Source of the DNA: Anaerolineae bacterium
Lineage (GTDB): Bacteria > Chloroflexota > Anaerolineae > Anaerolineales > UBA4823
Reading direction: 5' to 3'
Length of the DNA stretch: 8,329 nucleotides
Assembly (NCBI GenBank): GCA_030622805.1
Contig: JAUXFR010000044.1
Coordinates: forward strand, 1 to 8,329
Positions within the stretch are counted from its first letter, which is position 1. The number at the start of each line of letters is the position of its first letter. The translations under genes were made by a program, and so were the position numbers. The notes beneath the pieces were generated by a model. That model searched no databases. It had not been told where the DNA came from and was given only the letters and a program-made list of their open reading frames with translations. Below, in pieces: positions 1 to 6,160 of the stretch.

Positions 1-99
1 CAGGAAGCATGGTTGAGCGATTTCACACCATCTGACATAAACCAGGCAGCCATTACAGCGGACGATCTGGCTAAGATAGCGATGTTTTCAATTGAGTGA
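1..99 (+). CDS. C-terminal fragment of an unidentified protein
   Basis: Frame 1 is open from the window edge and ends with TGA at 97-99, giving 32 residues that begin QEAWLSDFTPSDINQ and end DDLAKIAMFSIE. The 5' part lies outside the window. The short tail is soluble-looking, with no cysteine or membrane segment. The residues around FTPSD and the closing helix faintly recall the C-terminus of M28-type metallopeptidases, but this is too short to call. The next gene begins 54 bp later on the same strand, so the two could be co-transcribed. It could also be a chance open frame, although ending cleanly just before the next gene argues for a real stop. Confidence 0.5.
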   Translation, partial: QEAWLSDFTPSDINQAAITADDLAKIAMFSIE

Positions 100-153
100 A
101 CCATCATTACACGGGTCATTGATGGAAGATTGAGCTTAACAGAGAGTCGTTTT

Positions 154-1473
154 ATGCGAAAAATATACTATCAATTTATCGGAATTATGGCTGCAGCGTT
201 GCTCTTAACATCCTGCAGCCAGTCTGCTCCGCCACCAGTACTGGAAGACGAAATCGGGACAGCGACACCCACAGTAGATGCGACGGTGTTCCCAACTTCA
301 ACCCCAACTGTGACACCCACAGATGCTGACACCCAAAAGACAATCAGAATCTGGCACGCCTGGGATGATCCCTATGTACCTGCGTTAGTTGAGATCATCT
401 CAAATTTCCAGGAAATAAACCCAAACGTGCATTTCGATGTGCTGTATATCCCGGGCGAGAATCTGCTTGAAAGATATATCGAAGAGGCGCGAGCCGGCGC
501 AGGACCCTCCTTGCTGCTTGGACCCGCTGAATGGGGGGCAATCCTTTACGATGAGGGATTGATCGATAACCTGGACGATAAGTTCGGTGTAGAGGTGTTT
601 GAGAGATTCAATCCTGCAGCTTTGAACCAGATGAGGTATAAGGATGCGATCATAGGATTGCCCTACCAGATTGATGGGGTTGTGATGTTTCGCAACGGGA
701 ACATCATTCCAGAATCGGCAGACACATTCGATGAGCTGGTTTCACTGGCGCAATCTTTTTCCCAAGGGGAGATTATCGGCGCTGTCCTGGATCGGGGTTT
801 CTTCTTTTCCGGTGGGCATCTGGATGGCGTAGGTGGAAGTTTGATGGACGAGGATGGGAACCCGGCTTTTAACGATCCGCGAGGCGTAGAGTGGGTCAAC
901 TTGTTAATTAATTTTGAGCTTGTTGGACCAACGACGTACTTGAGTGAGCGCGACCAGGAATTATTTCAAGGGGGGAGCATCGGAATCATAATTGACGGCA
1001 CCTGGAATATGGAGCTCCATGCAGAAGCCATAGGTAAGGAGAACCTGGTGATCGATCCATGGCCTGTATATGGTGATGGTTCCTTGTCAGGCTATGTTCA
1101 AGCAGAAGACCTGTTTCTAAATTCTCAGTTGGGCGCAAACAACCTCGATGTTACGCTGGAATTCATGCAATATTTTTCCTCGACGGATGCCCAGACCATT
1201 CTGGCTGGCGCTGGTATGATCCCGGCAGTCACAGATTTACAATTGGTTGGCGATATCAACCAGCGACACACAACCCAGGCGATGATCGCTCTGGCAGGAG
1301 GTAGCGCATATCCTGCACTGCCTGAGATGACAATCTATCTCGCACCCATGGACGTGGCGCTGCGATCTGTATTTGACCTTGGCGTCGCTCCAGAAATCGC
1401 ATTACAAACTGCTGAAGACACAATCATCATAGAACTCGAGAATTTTAGGGCAGCTCGTACGCCTACTCCATGA
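154..1473 (+). CDS. ABC transporter solute-binding lipoprotein (family 1, sugar type)
   Basis: This is a 439-residue extracellular solute-binding protein. The N-terminus has a basic start (MRK), a hydrophobic stretch and a lipobox LLTSC with the lipidated Cys at residue 21. A Thr/Pro-rich linker (about 32-62) follows and tethers the binding lobe away from the membrane. The mature domain (about 63-430) opens with IRIWHAW and contains segments typical of the MalE/UgpB-like SBP_bac_1 family: PSLLLGPAEWGAILYDEG, IIGLPYQIDGVVMFRN and GIIIDGTWNMEL. Ligand is probably a sugar or oligosaccharide by family; the exact ligand is unknown. The frame is open back to a TTG at 130, but the ATG at 154 is preferred because it places the signal peptide normally and has AGAGAG at 141-146. 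No permease or ATPase gene is visible, so its transporter is elsewhere or upstream. The protein oddly ends in TPTP. Confidence 0.9.
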   Translation: MRKIYYQFIGIMAAALLLTSCSQSAPPPVLEDEIGTATPTVDATVFPTSTPTVTPTDADTQKTIRIWHAWDDPYVPALVEIISNFQEINPNVHFDVLYIPGENLLERYIEEARAGAGPSLLLGPAEWGAILYDEGLIDNLDDKFGVEVFERFNPAALNQMRYKDAIIGLPYQIDGVVMFRNGNIIPESADTFDELVSLAQSFSQGEIIGAVLDRGFFFSGGHLDGVGGSLMDEDGNPAFNDPRGVEWVNLLINFELVGPTTYLSERDQELFQGGSIGIIIDGTWNMELHAEAIGKENLVIDPWPVYGDGSLSGYVQAEDLFLNSQLGANNLDVTLEFMQYFSSTDAQTILAGAGMIPAVTDLQLVGDINQRHTTQAMIALAGGSAYPALPEMTIYLAPMDVALRSVFDLGVAPEIALQTAEDTIIIELENFRAARTPTP

Positions 1474-1499
1474 ATAAAATTGCACCGAGTCCATTTTAT
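1474..1499 (+). repeat. AT-rich inverted repeat just after the SBP stop codon
   Basis: ATAAAAT at 1474-1480 is the exact reverse complement of ATTTTAT at 1493-1499, with a 12-base loop. It begins on the base after the TGA stop. It could be a weak 3' stem-loop of the solute-binding-protein transcript, but the stem has no G-C pairs and there is no U-tract, so it is a poor intrinsic terminator and may be chance in AT-rich DNA. Confidence 0.25.
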
Positions 1500-1531
1500 C
1501 GGTATAGAATCTACGGCTTCATGATGGAAGC

Positions 1532-1562
1532 TTGACAAAAAAGTCAGAAAATTTCGTATATA
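1532..1562 (+). promoter_or_regulatory. Candidate upstream promoter for korDABC
   Basis: A perfect -35 hexamer TTGACA lies at 1532-1537. The best -10 is TATATA at 1557-1562 (4 of 6 consensus bases) with a long 19-bp spacer. A near-palindrome TTCGTATATATGAA (1553-1566, six of seven pairs complementary) covers the -10 and could be an operator. The long spacer makes this weaker than the second promoter downstream. Confidence 0.35.
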
Positions 1563-1591
1563 TGAAGTTTGTATTCGACGATATATGACAG

Positions 1592-1619
1592 TTGGCACTT
1601 TACAAAAGTAAAGGATAAT
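1592..1619 (+). promoter_or_regulatory. Candidate main korDABC promoter with palindromic operator in the spacer
   Basis: TTGGCA (1592-1597, five of six consensus bases) and GATAAT (1614-1619, five of six) are separated by 16 bp, which fits a housekeeping sigma-70-type promoter. The 16-bp spacer is exactly the perfect inverted repeat CTTTACAAAAGTAAAG (1598-1613; arms CTTTAC and GTAAAG around AAAA). A protein bound there would block RNA polymerase. The predicted start is near 1626, giving a leader of about 74 nt before korD. The promoter is inferred from motif match only, and no regulator can be named. Confidence 0.5.
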
Positions 1620-1629
1620 AAGATAATAA
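1614..1629 (+). repeat. Tandem GATAATAA repeat at the korD promoter
   Basis: The octamer GATAATAA occurs twice in immediate succession (1614-1621 and 1622-1629). Each copy contains a -10-like GATAAT, so there are two possible -10 elements; only the first is well spaced (16 bp) from TTGGCA. It may also simply be AT-rich low-complexity sequence. Confidence 0.5.
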
Positions 1630-1687
1630 AGGTTAGATTTATAGATTACGGAAACCATAAATTGATCATGAAATTAGGGGTACAAAT

Positions 1688-1694
1688 AAGGAGA
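1688..1694 (+). promoter_or_regulatory. Ribosome binding site of korD
   Basis: AAGGAGA ends 5 nt before the ATG at 1700, a strong, well-spaced Shine-Dalgarno sequence that fixes the start of the ferredoxin subunit and of the operon. Confidence 0.8.
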
Positions 1695-1699
1695 TTTAT

Positions 1700-1957
1700 A
1701 TGCCCGTTACTGGTTGGATTGAAGTAAACGAACTTTATTGTAAGGGATGTGACCTGTGCGTGGATGCCTGTCCAAAAGAAGTATTGGCGCTTGACATGGA
1801 GCATCTTACGCCGAAAGGGTATCACCCGGTTATGCTCATTGCAGATGGATGCACTGGCTGCGGGATTTGTGCAGTAGTGTGCCCGGAGGCAGCGCTAACA
1901 GTATATCGTAATGTTCCTGCGCGCCGGAGCGCCGGTGTGGGCGTATTGGAGGGATGA
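1700..1957 (+). CDS. korD: 2-oxoacid:ferredoxin oxidoreductase delta subunit (2x[4Fe-4S] ferredoxin)
   Basis: This small 85-residue cytoplasmic iron-sulfur subunit passes electrons from the TPP subunit to external ferredoxin. Two complete [4Fe-4S] motifs are visible. The first is CKGCDLCVDACP (Cys14, 17, 20, 24) and the second CTGCGICAVVCP (Cys51, 54, 57, 61). Each has the CxxCxxCxxxCP form in which the last Cys serves the other cluster. The segment between them (ALDMEHLTPKGYHPV) is typical of the KorD/OorD/VorD family. The tail after the second motif (VPARRSAGVGVLEG) is short and probably flexible. It is first in a D-A-B-C operon, the same order as oorDABC of epsilonproteobacteria, and its TGA overlaps the next ATG as ATGA. 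Confidence 0.93.
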   Translation: MPVTGWIEVNELYCKGCDLCVDACPKEVLALDMEHLTPKGYHPVMLIADGCTGCGICAVVCPEAALTVYRNVPARRSAGVGVLEG

Positions 1958-3072
1958 TGGCACGCGAACTGCTTAAAGGTAATGAGGCTATGGCTGAAGC
2001 TGCCATTCGCGCTGGATTGGAAGCATACTTTGGGTATCCTATCACACCTCAAACCGAATTGTTAGAGTGGATGTCGAAACGTATGCCCGAATTGGGTCGT
2101 CCGTTTCTTCAGGCTGAGAGTGAGGTAGCAGCCATAAATATGGTGTACGGCGCGGCCTGCACGGGTAAACGGGTGATGAGCTCCTCTTCAAGTCCTGGTG
2201 TGAGCCTAATGATGGAAGGGTTATCCTATATCGCTGGCACAGAATTGCCTGCAGTATTAATAAATGTGATGCGCGGTGGACCCGGGTTGGGCAATATTGC
2301 ACCCTCGCAGGGAGACTACAATCAGATGGTGCGTGGCGGTGGGCACGGCGACTACCATGCAATCGTACTGGCTCCGGCCAGCGTTCAAGAAGCGATTGAT
2401 CTTGTCGTATTGGCTTTCGACCTCGCCGAGAAATATCGATCGCTCACGTTTGTTATCGCTGATGGAAACATCGGTCAGATGATGGAACCTGCAGAATTGC
2501 CCCCAATGCGCCCCTTGAAGCGCACTGTTCCAGAATGGGCAGTTCAGGGGGCGATAGGTAGAGAAAGACGTGTATTATCCTCAATTTATATCGAACCGGA
2601 GGATGAAGAAGTTGTTAATATCCGCCTGCTAGAGAGATGGAGAGAAATCGAAGCGAACGAAGTGCGTTTTAAGGAATATTTCTTAGAGGATGCGGAGATC
2701 ATCGTAATTGGTTACGGAACTGCGGGTAGGGTTGCTTTCTCTGCAGTACGGACTGCCCGCGAGCAGGGAATTCCGGTTGGTCTTCTGCGACCAATAACCG
2801 TCAACCCTTTTCCAAGCGGTCGGATCGCTGAATTGATCCCACAAGCACGAGCTTTCCTGGTTGTGGAAATGAGCACTGGACAGATGTTGGAGGATGTGCA
2901 GCGTGCAGTTGAAGGAAGGGTGCCGGTTGAGTTTTACGGAAGACTTGGAGGTGTGGTTCCTTATCCGGACGAAATCTTGAATGAAATCATCCGGGTAGCT
3001 GAAGAGCCGATTGAATTAGGCGTTGATCCCTTGGATGGTTGGTTGAAACGCCTGAAAGCTATAACGAATTAA
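1954..3072 (+). CDS. korA: 2-oxoacid:ferredoxin oxidoreductase alpha subunit (KorA/VorB type)
   Basis: This 372-residue subunit pairs with KorB to make the thiamine diphosphate active site that converts a 2-oxoacid and CoA to acyl-CoA and CO2. The N-terminal pyrimidine-binding domain holds KGNEAMAEAAIRAG (8-21), GYPITPQTE (27-35), QAESEVAAINMV (53-64, with the acidic residues expected near the TPP pyrimidine) and SSSSSPG (76-82). Further on are RGGPGLGNIAPSQGDY and GGGHGDYHAIVLAP. A transketolase-C-like domain begins near DAEIIVIGYGTAGRVA and ends with GRLGGVVPYPDEIL. The text most resembles the VorB-annotated branch (3-methyl-2-oxobutanoate), while length and gene order also fit 2-oxoglutarate enzymes, so the substrate is open. 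The ATG at 1954 overlaps korD by 4 bp. A second ATG at 1957 is better spaced from GGAGG at 1948-1952, so translation may start one codon later. Confidence 0.92.
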   Translation: MMARELLKGNEAMAEAAIRAGLEAYFGYPITPQTELLEWMSKRMPELGRPFLQAESEVAAINMVYGAACTGKRVMSSSSSPGVSLMMEGLSYIAGTELPAVLINVMRGGPGLGNIAPSQGDYNQMVRGGGHGDYHAIVLAPASVQEAIDLVVLAFDLAEKYRSLTFVIADGNIGQMMEPAELPPMRPLKRTVPEWAVQGAIGRERRVLSSIYIEPEDEEVVNIRLLERWREIEANEVRFKEYFLEDAEIIVIGYGTAGRVAFSAVRTAREQGIPVGLLRPITVNPFPSGRIAELIPQARAFLVVEMSTGQMLEDVQRAVEGRVPVEFYGRLGGVVPYPDEILNEIIRVAEEPIELGVDPLDGWLKRLKAITN

Positions 3073-3078
3073 TCGAGC

Positions 3079-3084
3079 AGGAGG
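3079..3084 (+). promoter_or_regulatory. Ribosome binding site that decides the korB start
   Basis: AGGAGG lies 8 nt before the ATG at 3093. The reading frame is open further back to a TTG at 3039 inside korA, but this perfect Shine-Dalgarno places the true start at 3093, after the korA stop. Confidence 0.8.
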
Positions 3085-3092
3085 TTATTGGT

Positions 3093-3869
3093 ATGGAAAC
3101 AGTTGAAACAGCTAAACTGGTTTATTCAAGACCCGAATCGCTTACTGATGCAACCATGCACTACTGCCCTGGCTGCACGCATGGTGTGGCGCACCGTCTG
3201 ATCGCTGAAGTAATGGATGAAATGGGGATTCGTGAACGTACTATTGGTGTTGCACCGGTTGGTTGTTCGGTGTTTGCTTATTATTATTTGGATTGTGATT
3301 TCGTTGAAGCCGCTCATGGGCGTGCACCTGCAATGGCGACGGGACTAAAACGAGTTCTGCCCGATCGCTTTGTGTTTACATATCAGGGAGATGGGGATCT
3401 GGCTTCGATTGGCATGGCTGAGATCATGCACGCAGCCGGGAGGGGTGAGAATATCACGGTAATATCCACCAACACCGCCCAATACGGCATGACGGGGGGG
3501 CAGATGGCGCCTACAACACTGCCAGGTCAAAAGACGACCTCATCGCCGAGCGGACGCGATGTTGAACTGATGGGATACCCTCTACGGATGGCAGAAGTAT
3601 TATCGAATATGGAGGGTTCTGGTTATGTGGTCCGTCGCAGCCTGCACAATGCAGCCAATATTCGTAAAGCCAAAAAAGCGATCCGGATGGCGTTCGAAGT
3701 GCAGAAGCGCGGCTTGGGTTTTGCTATGGTTGAACTGCTCTCTACCTGTCCAACGAATTGGGGGATGTCGGCGGTAGAATCCTTAAAATGGGTCGAGGAG
3801 AATATGATACCAGTGTATCCGTTGGGGGATTATAAAGTAACATCAGCATTGGATGGAATAAGGGTATAG
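3093..3869 (+). CDS. korB: 2-oxoacid:ferredoxin oxidoreductase beta subunit (TPP-binding)
   Basis: This 258-residue subunit binds the diphosphate end of thiamine diphosphate and works with KorA. Visible motifs are HYCPGCTHG (23-31), the family signature with Cys25 and Cys28; VGCSVFAYYY with Cys58; HGRAPAMATG (75-84); the TPP motif GDGDLASIG (99-107); and YGMTGGQMAPTTLPGQ. Cys25, Cys28 and further cysteines (58, 68) could help hold a cluster, as in related beta subunits. At the metal-binding NN position the sequence reads TNTAQYG, so the second Asn is Thr128; pyruvate:ferredoxin oxidoreductase has Thr at the matching place, so activity is probably kept. The start is set by AGGAGG upstream. The gene lies 20 bp after korA. 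Substrate is 2-oxoglutarate or a branched 2-oxoacid. Confidence 0.92.
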   Translation: METVETAKLVYSRPESLTDATMHYCPGCTHGVAHRLIAEVMDEMGIRERTIGVAPVGCSVFAYYYLDCDFVEAAHGRAPAMATGLKRVLPDRFVFTYQGDGDLASIGMAEIMHAAGRGENITVISTNTAQYGMTGGQMAPTTLPGQKTTSSPSGRDVELMGYPLRMAEVLSNMEGSGYVVRRSLHNAANIRKAKKAIRMAFEVQKRGLGFAMVELLSTCPTNWGMSAVESLKWVEENMIPVYPLGDYKVTSALDGIRV

Positions 3870-3882
3870 ATAAGGCTAAGAT

Positions 3883-4452
3883 ATGCAAACGGAGATTATT
3901 ATTTCGGGATTTGGTGGGCAAGGTGTATTATTTGCGGGGCAGCTGCTGGCTTACGCAGCAATGGATGCAGGCAAAGATGTGACCTGGATACCCTCATATG
4001 GACCAGAAATGCGAGGTGGCACGGCCAGCTGTACGGTTATCATCTCCGATGAAGAAATTGGTTCTCCTAATGTTCGCAATCCAAAGGCTGTACTGGTATT
4101 GAACCTTCCATCCTTGGATAAATACGAAGTACTGGTTGCACATGGTGGAGTGCTGATTGCTAATGCTTCATTGATTAACCGCGCAATCGAAAGAAAGGAT
4201 ATAAATTCCTTAATGATCCCAGCCAACGAAATCGCTGAATCCCTGGGGAACAGAAGACTTCTCAACATGGTTATGTTAGGAGCAATGCTTGAAATGCTGC
4301 CCGTATTGTCTTTGGAACAGATTGAGCAGGCATTAGATGATCATATACCAGAGAGACATCGCAAGCTGTTGGATCTGAATATAAGTGCAATACGTCACGG
4401 TGCAGAATTCGCCAGAAAGGAGGGTGTAGAAATCACCGAAGTAGTTGAATAA
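3883..4452 (+). CDS. korC: 2-oxoacid:ferredoxin oxidoreductase gamma subunit
   Basis: This 189-residue subunit belongs to the POR_N/gamma family and completes the four-subunit complex. The N-terminus shows the Gly-rich loop GFGGQGVLFAG (9-19), followed by WIPSYGPEMRGGTASC (35-49), in which PSYGPEMRGG is the hallmark of KorC/VorC. Further on, VLNLPSLDKYE and LGNRRLLNMVMLGAMLEMLP are typical of the fold, and the protein ends with the usual helical tail. Length matches characterised gamma subunits of roughly 180-190 residues. The ATG is 13 bp after the korB stop with only a modest AAGG (3872-3875) upstream, so translational coupling from korB is likely. It is the last gene of the operon: the next gene has its own predicted promoter. 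Confidence 0.92.
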   Translation: MQTEIIISGFGGQGVLFAGQLLAYAAMDAGKDVTWIPSYGPEMRGGTASCTVIISDEEIGSPNVRNPKAVLVLNLPSLDKYEVLVAHGGVLIANASLINRAIERKDINSLMIPANEIAESLGNRRLLNMVMLGAMLEMLPVLSLEQIEQALDDHIPERHRKLLDLNISAIRHGAEFARKEGVEITEVVE

Positions 4453-4497
4453 AGTAATATATAAAGGTAGATAGCTCTCATCCTCAGTCCTTCGTAA

Positions 4498-4524
4498 TTG
4501 AAGCTGATAAACATCTGGTATAAT
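4498..4524 (+). promoter_or_regulatory. Extended -10 promoter for the lipoprotein pair
   Basis: TATAAT at 4519-4524 matches the -10 consensus perfectly and is preceded by TGG (4516-4518), giving the extended TGnTATAAT form. A partial -35, TTGAAG (4498-4503), lies 15 bp upstream; extended -10 promoters tolerate a poor -35. The predicted start is near 4531, about 70 nt before the ATG at 4602. Confidence 0.6.
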
Positions 4525-4530
4525 TTCGAT

Positions 4531-4560
4531 CTTGCGGCAGACAGTACAGTTTGTCGCAAG
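4531..4560 (+). terminator. 12-bp stem-loop: korC terminator or 5' leader hairpin
   Basis: CTTGCGGCAGAC (4531-4542) can pair over all 12 positions with GTTTGTCGCAAG (4549-4560), counting two G-U wobbles, around a 6-base loop AGTACA. It is followed by TTGTGTGTCT, which is T-rich but not a clean U-tract. It could terminate the kor transcript, whose last stop is 78 bp upstream. It also begins almost exactly at the start predicted from the TATAAT at 4519-4524, so it may instead be the first structure in the lipoprotein mRNA. The two roles can coexist. Confidence 0.55.
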
Positions 4561-4601
4561 TTGTGTGTCTGGATAACAAATTCCAGAATGTCGTTGGGAA
4601 A

Positions 4602-5348
4602 ATGGAGAAGAATGTGCAAAAAATTTACCCGAGATACAGGTTCTTGCTGATATTTATGCTAATTTCAATTATCCTGGCTGGTTGTGCGGACAGGGTTGAA
4701 AGTTCACCTGCAATAAATACGGCACAAGCAACCGCGACCGAAGTACCACCTACAGTCACCAATACACATACAATTCAACCCCCAACAGCCACGTTTACGC
4801 AACTCCCGCCCACGGCTACGTTTACAGCAGTGCCTACGAATACAGCCACCCAGGTTCCGAGCGATACACCCACTGCCCTTCCGACGGCTACATTCACGCC
4901 AACTGCTCAATCTCAATCCCAATCGGGCATCCATGGCAGTTCCGGCAATGTGAAAATATTTTTTATTCTATTGGATACAGGTGGTCCTGTTGGCTGTGGT
5001 GACAGTTTAATTTGGGTTGGCTCTGGTGCTGTGCAAACCGGGGACATTGCAGAGGATGTCAACGCGGGGCTGAAACAACTATTCTCATACAGGAACGAAT
5101 GGGTTGGTGGGATGTATAATCCGCTCTTTCGTTCAAGGATCAAGGTCGCCGATGTCACGTTCGACCCAGGGTCTGGATTGATCACAGTTAATTTATCTGG
5201 AAGCTATGTACAACCAGACGACCCATGCGACAACACGCGCGTGAGAGTGCAAGTGTGGTCTACAATTCGTCAGTATGGAGGGGTTACATCAACCAATATT
5301 TATCTCAACAAGAGCCCCTTCGGAGATAAACTTTCTAATGGCAAATAA
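4602..5348 (+). CDS. Lipoprotein with Thr/Pro-rich linker and GerMN-like C-terminal domain
   Basis: This 248-residue secreted lipoprotein has basic residues, a hydrophobic core (FLLIFMLISIILAG) and lipobox LAGC with Cys28. A Thr/Pro-rich linker (about 36-102) follows, with three copies of PTATFT at 61-66, 70-75 and 94-99. The C-terminal domain (about 116-240) resembles GerMN: NVKIFFILLD, a helix TGDIAEDVNAGLKQLF, then ITVNLSGSYV and RVRVQVWSTIRQYGGVTSTNIYLN. Cys132 and Cys209 are matched in the downstream paralogue and may form a disulfide. GerMN proteins are cell-envelope proteins best known from spore germination, but no sporulation role is implied here. The start is uncertain by 12 bp: ATG 4602 has a poor Shine-Dalgarno, whereas GTG 4614 has GGAG at 4604-4607 with 6-nt spacing. 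A TTG at 4551 is rejected because it lies inside the hairpin. Molecular function unknown. Confidence 0.82.
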   Translation: MEKNVQKIYPRYRFLLIFMLISIILAGCADRVESSPAINTAQATATEVPPTVTNTHTIQPPTATFTQLPPTATFTAVPTNTATQVPSDTPTALPTATFTPTAQSQSQSGIHGSSGNVKIFFILLDTGGPVGCGDSLIWVGSGAVQTGDIAEDVNAGLKQLFSYRNEWVGGMYNPLFRSRIKVADVTFDPGSGLITVNLSGSYVQPDDPCDNTRVRVQVWSTIRQYGGVTSTNIYLNKSPFGDKLSNGK

Positions 5349-6093
5349 TTCGATGCGTACTATTGAACACACTCGAACTGATCCGCGTTTTAATTGGTTG
5401 AACGCCCTGTTCATGATCCTGGTTGTCATGATAGTTGCAGGATGCTCTACAGCAGCATCTGAAACCGGTGTGGCAGTTTCTATGGCTGCCAGCGATGTTA
5501 CGAAAGCTGAGTCGATCTCAACGCAAACGATGACTCCAACGATCTCTTTGCCTCCCCCAACCGCGACCGTGGCACATACACCGAGCCCACCCCCTCCCCG
5601 CACCAGTACAGCCACGCTTACCGAGATCCCCACTTCAACCAATACACCTACTGTTACACCTCCACCACCCACACCATCAGGAGAGGAAGCGATCTATTTT
5701 TATGCCATCCTGAACAAATCGGATGATCCCAAGCAATGCGATTACATCGCTGTTGCCATCAATACCGGTATCTGGCGTACGGGCGATGTAGCTGCTGATT
5801 TGAAGACGGCTTTACGGAGCATGTTCGTGAAACGGCAGTATTTTGGCGCACTCTACAATCCGGCTTATCTATCGAATATTAGCGTGCAAAGCGTGGACTT
5901 TAAATCTTTCACTGGTGAGATATCCATTCGTCTGGCAGGAACCTACGTCAGATCTGGCGATAGCTGTGACGACGGACGTGTGCGTGCCCAAATATGGAGC
6001 ACCATTCGTCAGTTCCCTGAGGTGAAAACAATCGATATTCTGTTGAACGGAAATTTGTTAGGAGACATTCTGGCTCCAGGGCGAAAACGCTAG
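5338..6093 (+). CDS. Second GerMN-like lipoprotein, tandem paralogue
   Basis: This 251-residue lipoprotein has hydrophobic segment LFMILVVMIVAG and lipobox VAGC with Cys36. A Ser/Thr/Pro-rich linker runs from about 62 to 114, with proline runs. The C-terminal domain (about 117-245) aligns with the upstream protein through TGD(I/V)A, LYNP, (L)xGxYV, the CD pair, RVR, Q(I/V)WSTIRQ and the final I-L-LN-GD segment; Cys134 and Cys210 match Cys132 and Cys209 there. The linkers differ much more than the domains, so this is an older duplication, not a recent repeat. The ATG at 5338 overlaps the upstream gene by 11 bp and has GGAGA at 5322-5326, a rather long 11-nt spacing. ATG 5353 and ATG 5275 are less likely. 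The two are probably translated together and may act as a pair outside the membrane. Function unknown. Confidence 0.82.
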   Translation: MANNSMRTIEHTRTDPRFNWLNALFMILVVMIVAGCSTAASETGVAVSMAASDVTKAESISTQTMTPTISLPPPTATVAHTPSPPPPRTSTATLTEIPTSTNTPTVTPPPPTPSGEEAIYFYAILNKSDDPKQCDYIAVAINTGIWRTGDVAADLKTALRSMFVKRQYFGALYNPAYLSNISVQSVDFKSFTGEISIRLAGTYVRSGDSCDDGRVRAQIWSTIRQFPEVKTIDILLNGNLLGDILAPGRKR

Positions 6094-6160
6094 GGGATAT
6101 GTCAGGAATATTGATTCGTTACTTACCTTAACCTGAGCGCAGGATTGGCGTTTCTTCAGC

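Noticed and set aside
101..125. Inverted repeat CCATCA/TGATGG between the first fragment and the solute-binding protein gene
   Set aside because: Only 6 bp per arm with a 13-base loop and no following T-tract; chance is a sufficient explanation.
1516..1531. GCTTC/GAAGC stem-loop as a terminator after the solute-binding protein gene
   Set aside because: The 5-bp stem has no U-tract and abuts the candidate -35 TTGACA, so it is not supported as a terminator.
1335..1658. Minus-strand open frame spanning the end of the solute-binding protein gene and the intergenic gap
   Set aside because: It overlaps the real gene antisense and covers the predicted korD promoters; no domain or start signal supports it.
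3951..4268. Minus-strand open frame inside korC
   Set aside because: It lies entirely antisense to a well-supported gene and encodes no recognisable motif.
4760..4905. Repeated PTATFT-coding segments as a possible CRISPR or tandem DNA repeat
   Set aside because: The repeats are short, irregular in spacing and explained by the Thr/Pro linker of a lipoprotein.
5289..5672. Minus-strand open frame of 127 codons with Gly/Val-rich translation
   Set aside because: It is the antisense of the Thr/Pro-rich linker of the second lipoprotein; the low-complexity glycine and valine arise from reading the proline and threonine codons backwards.
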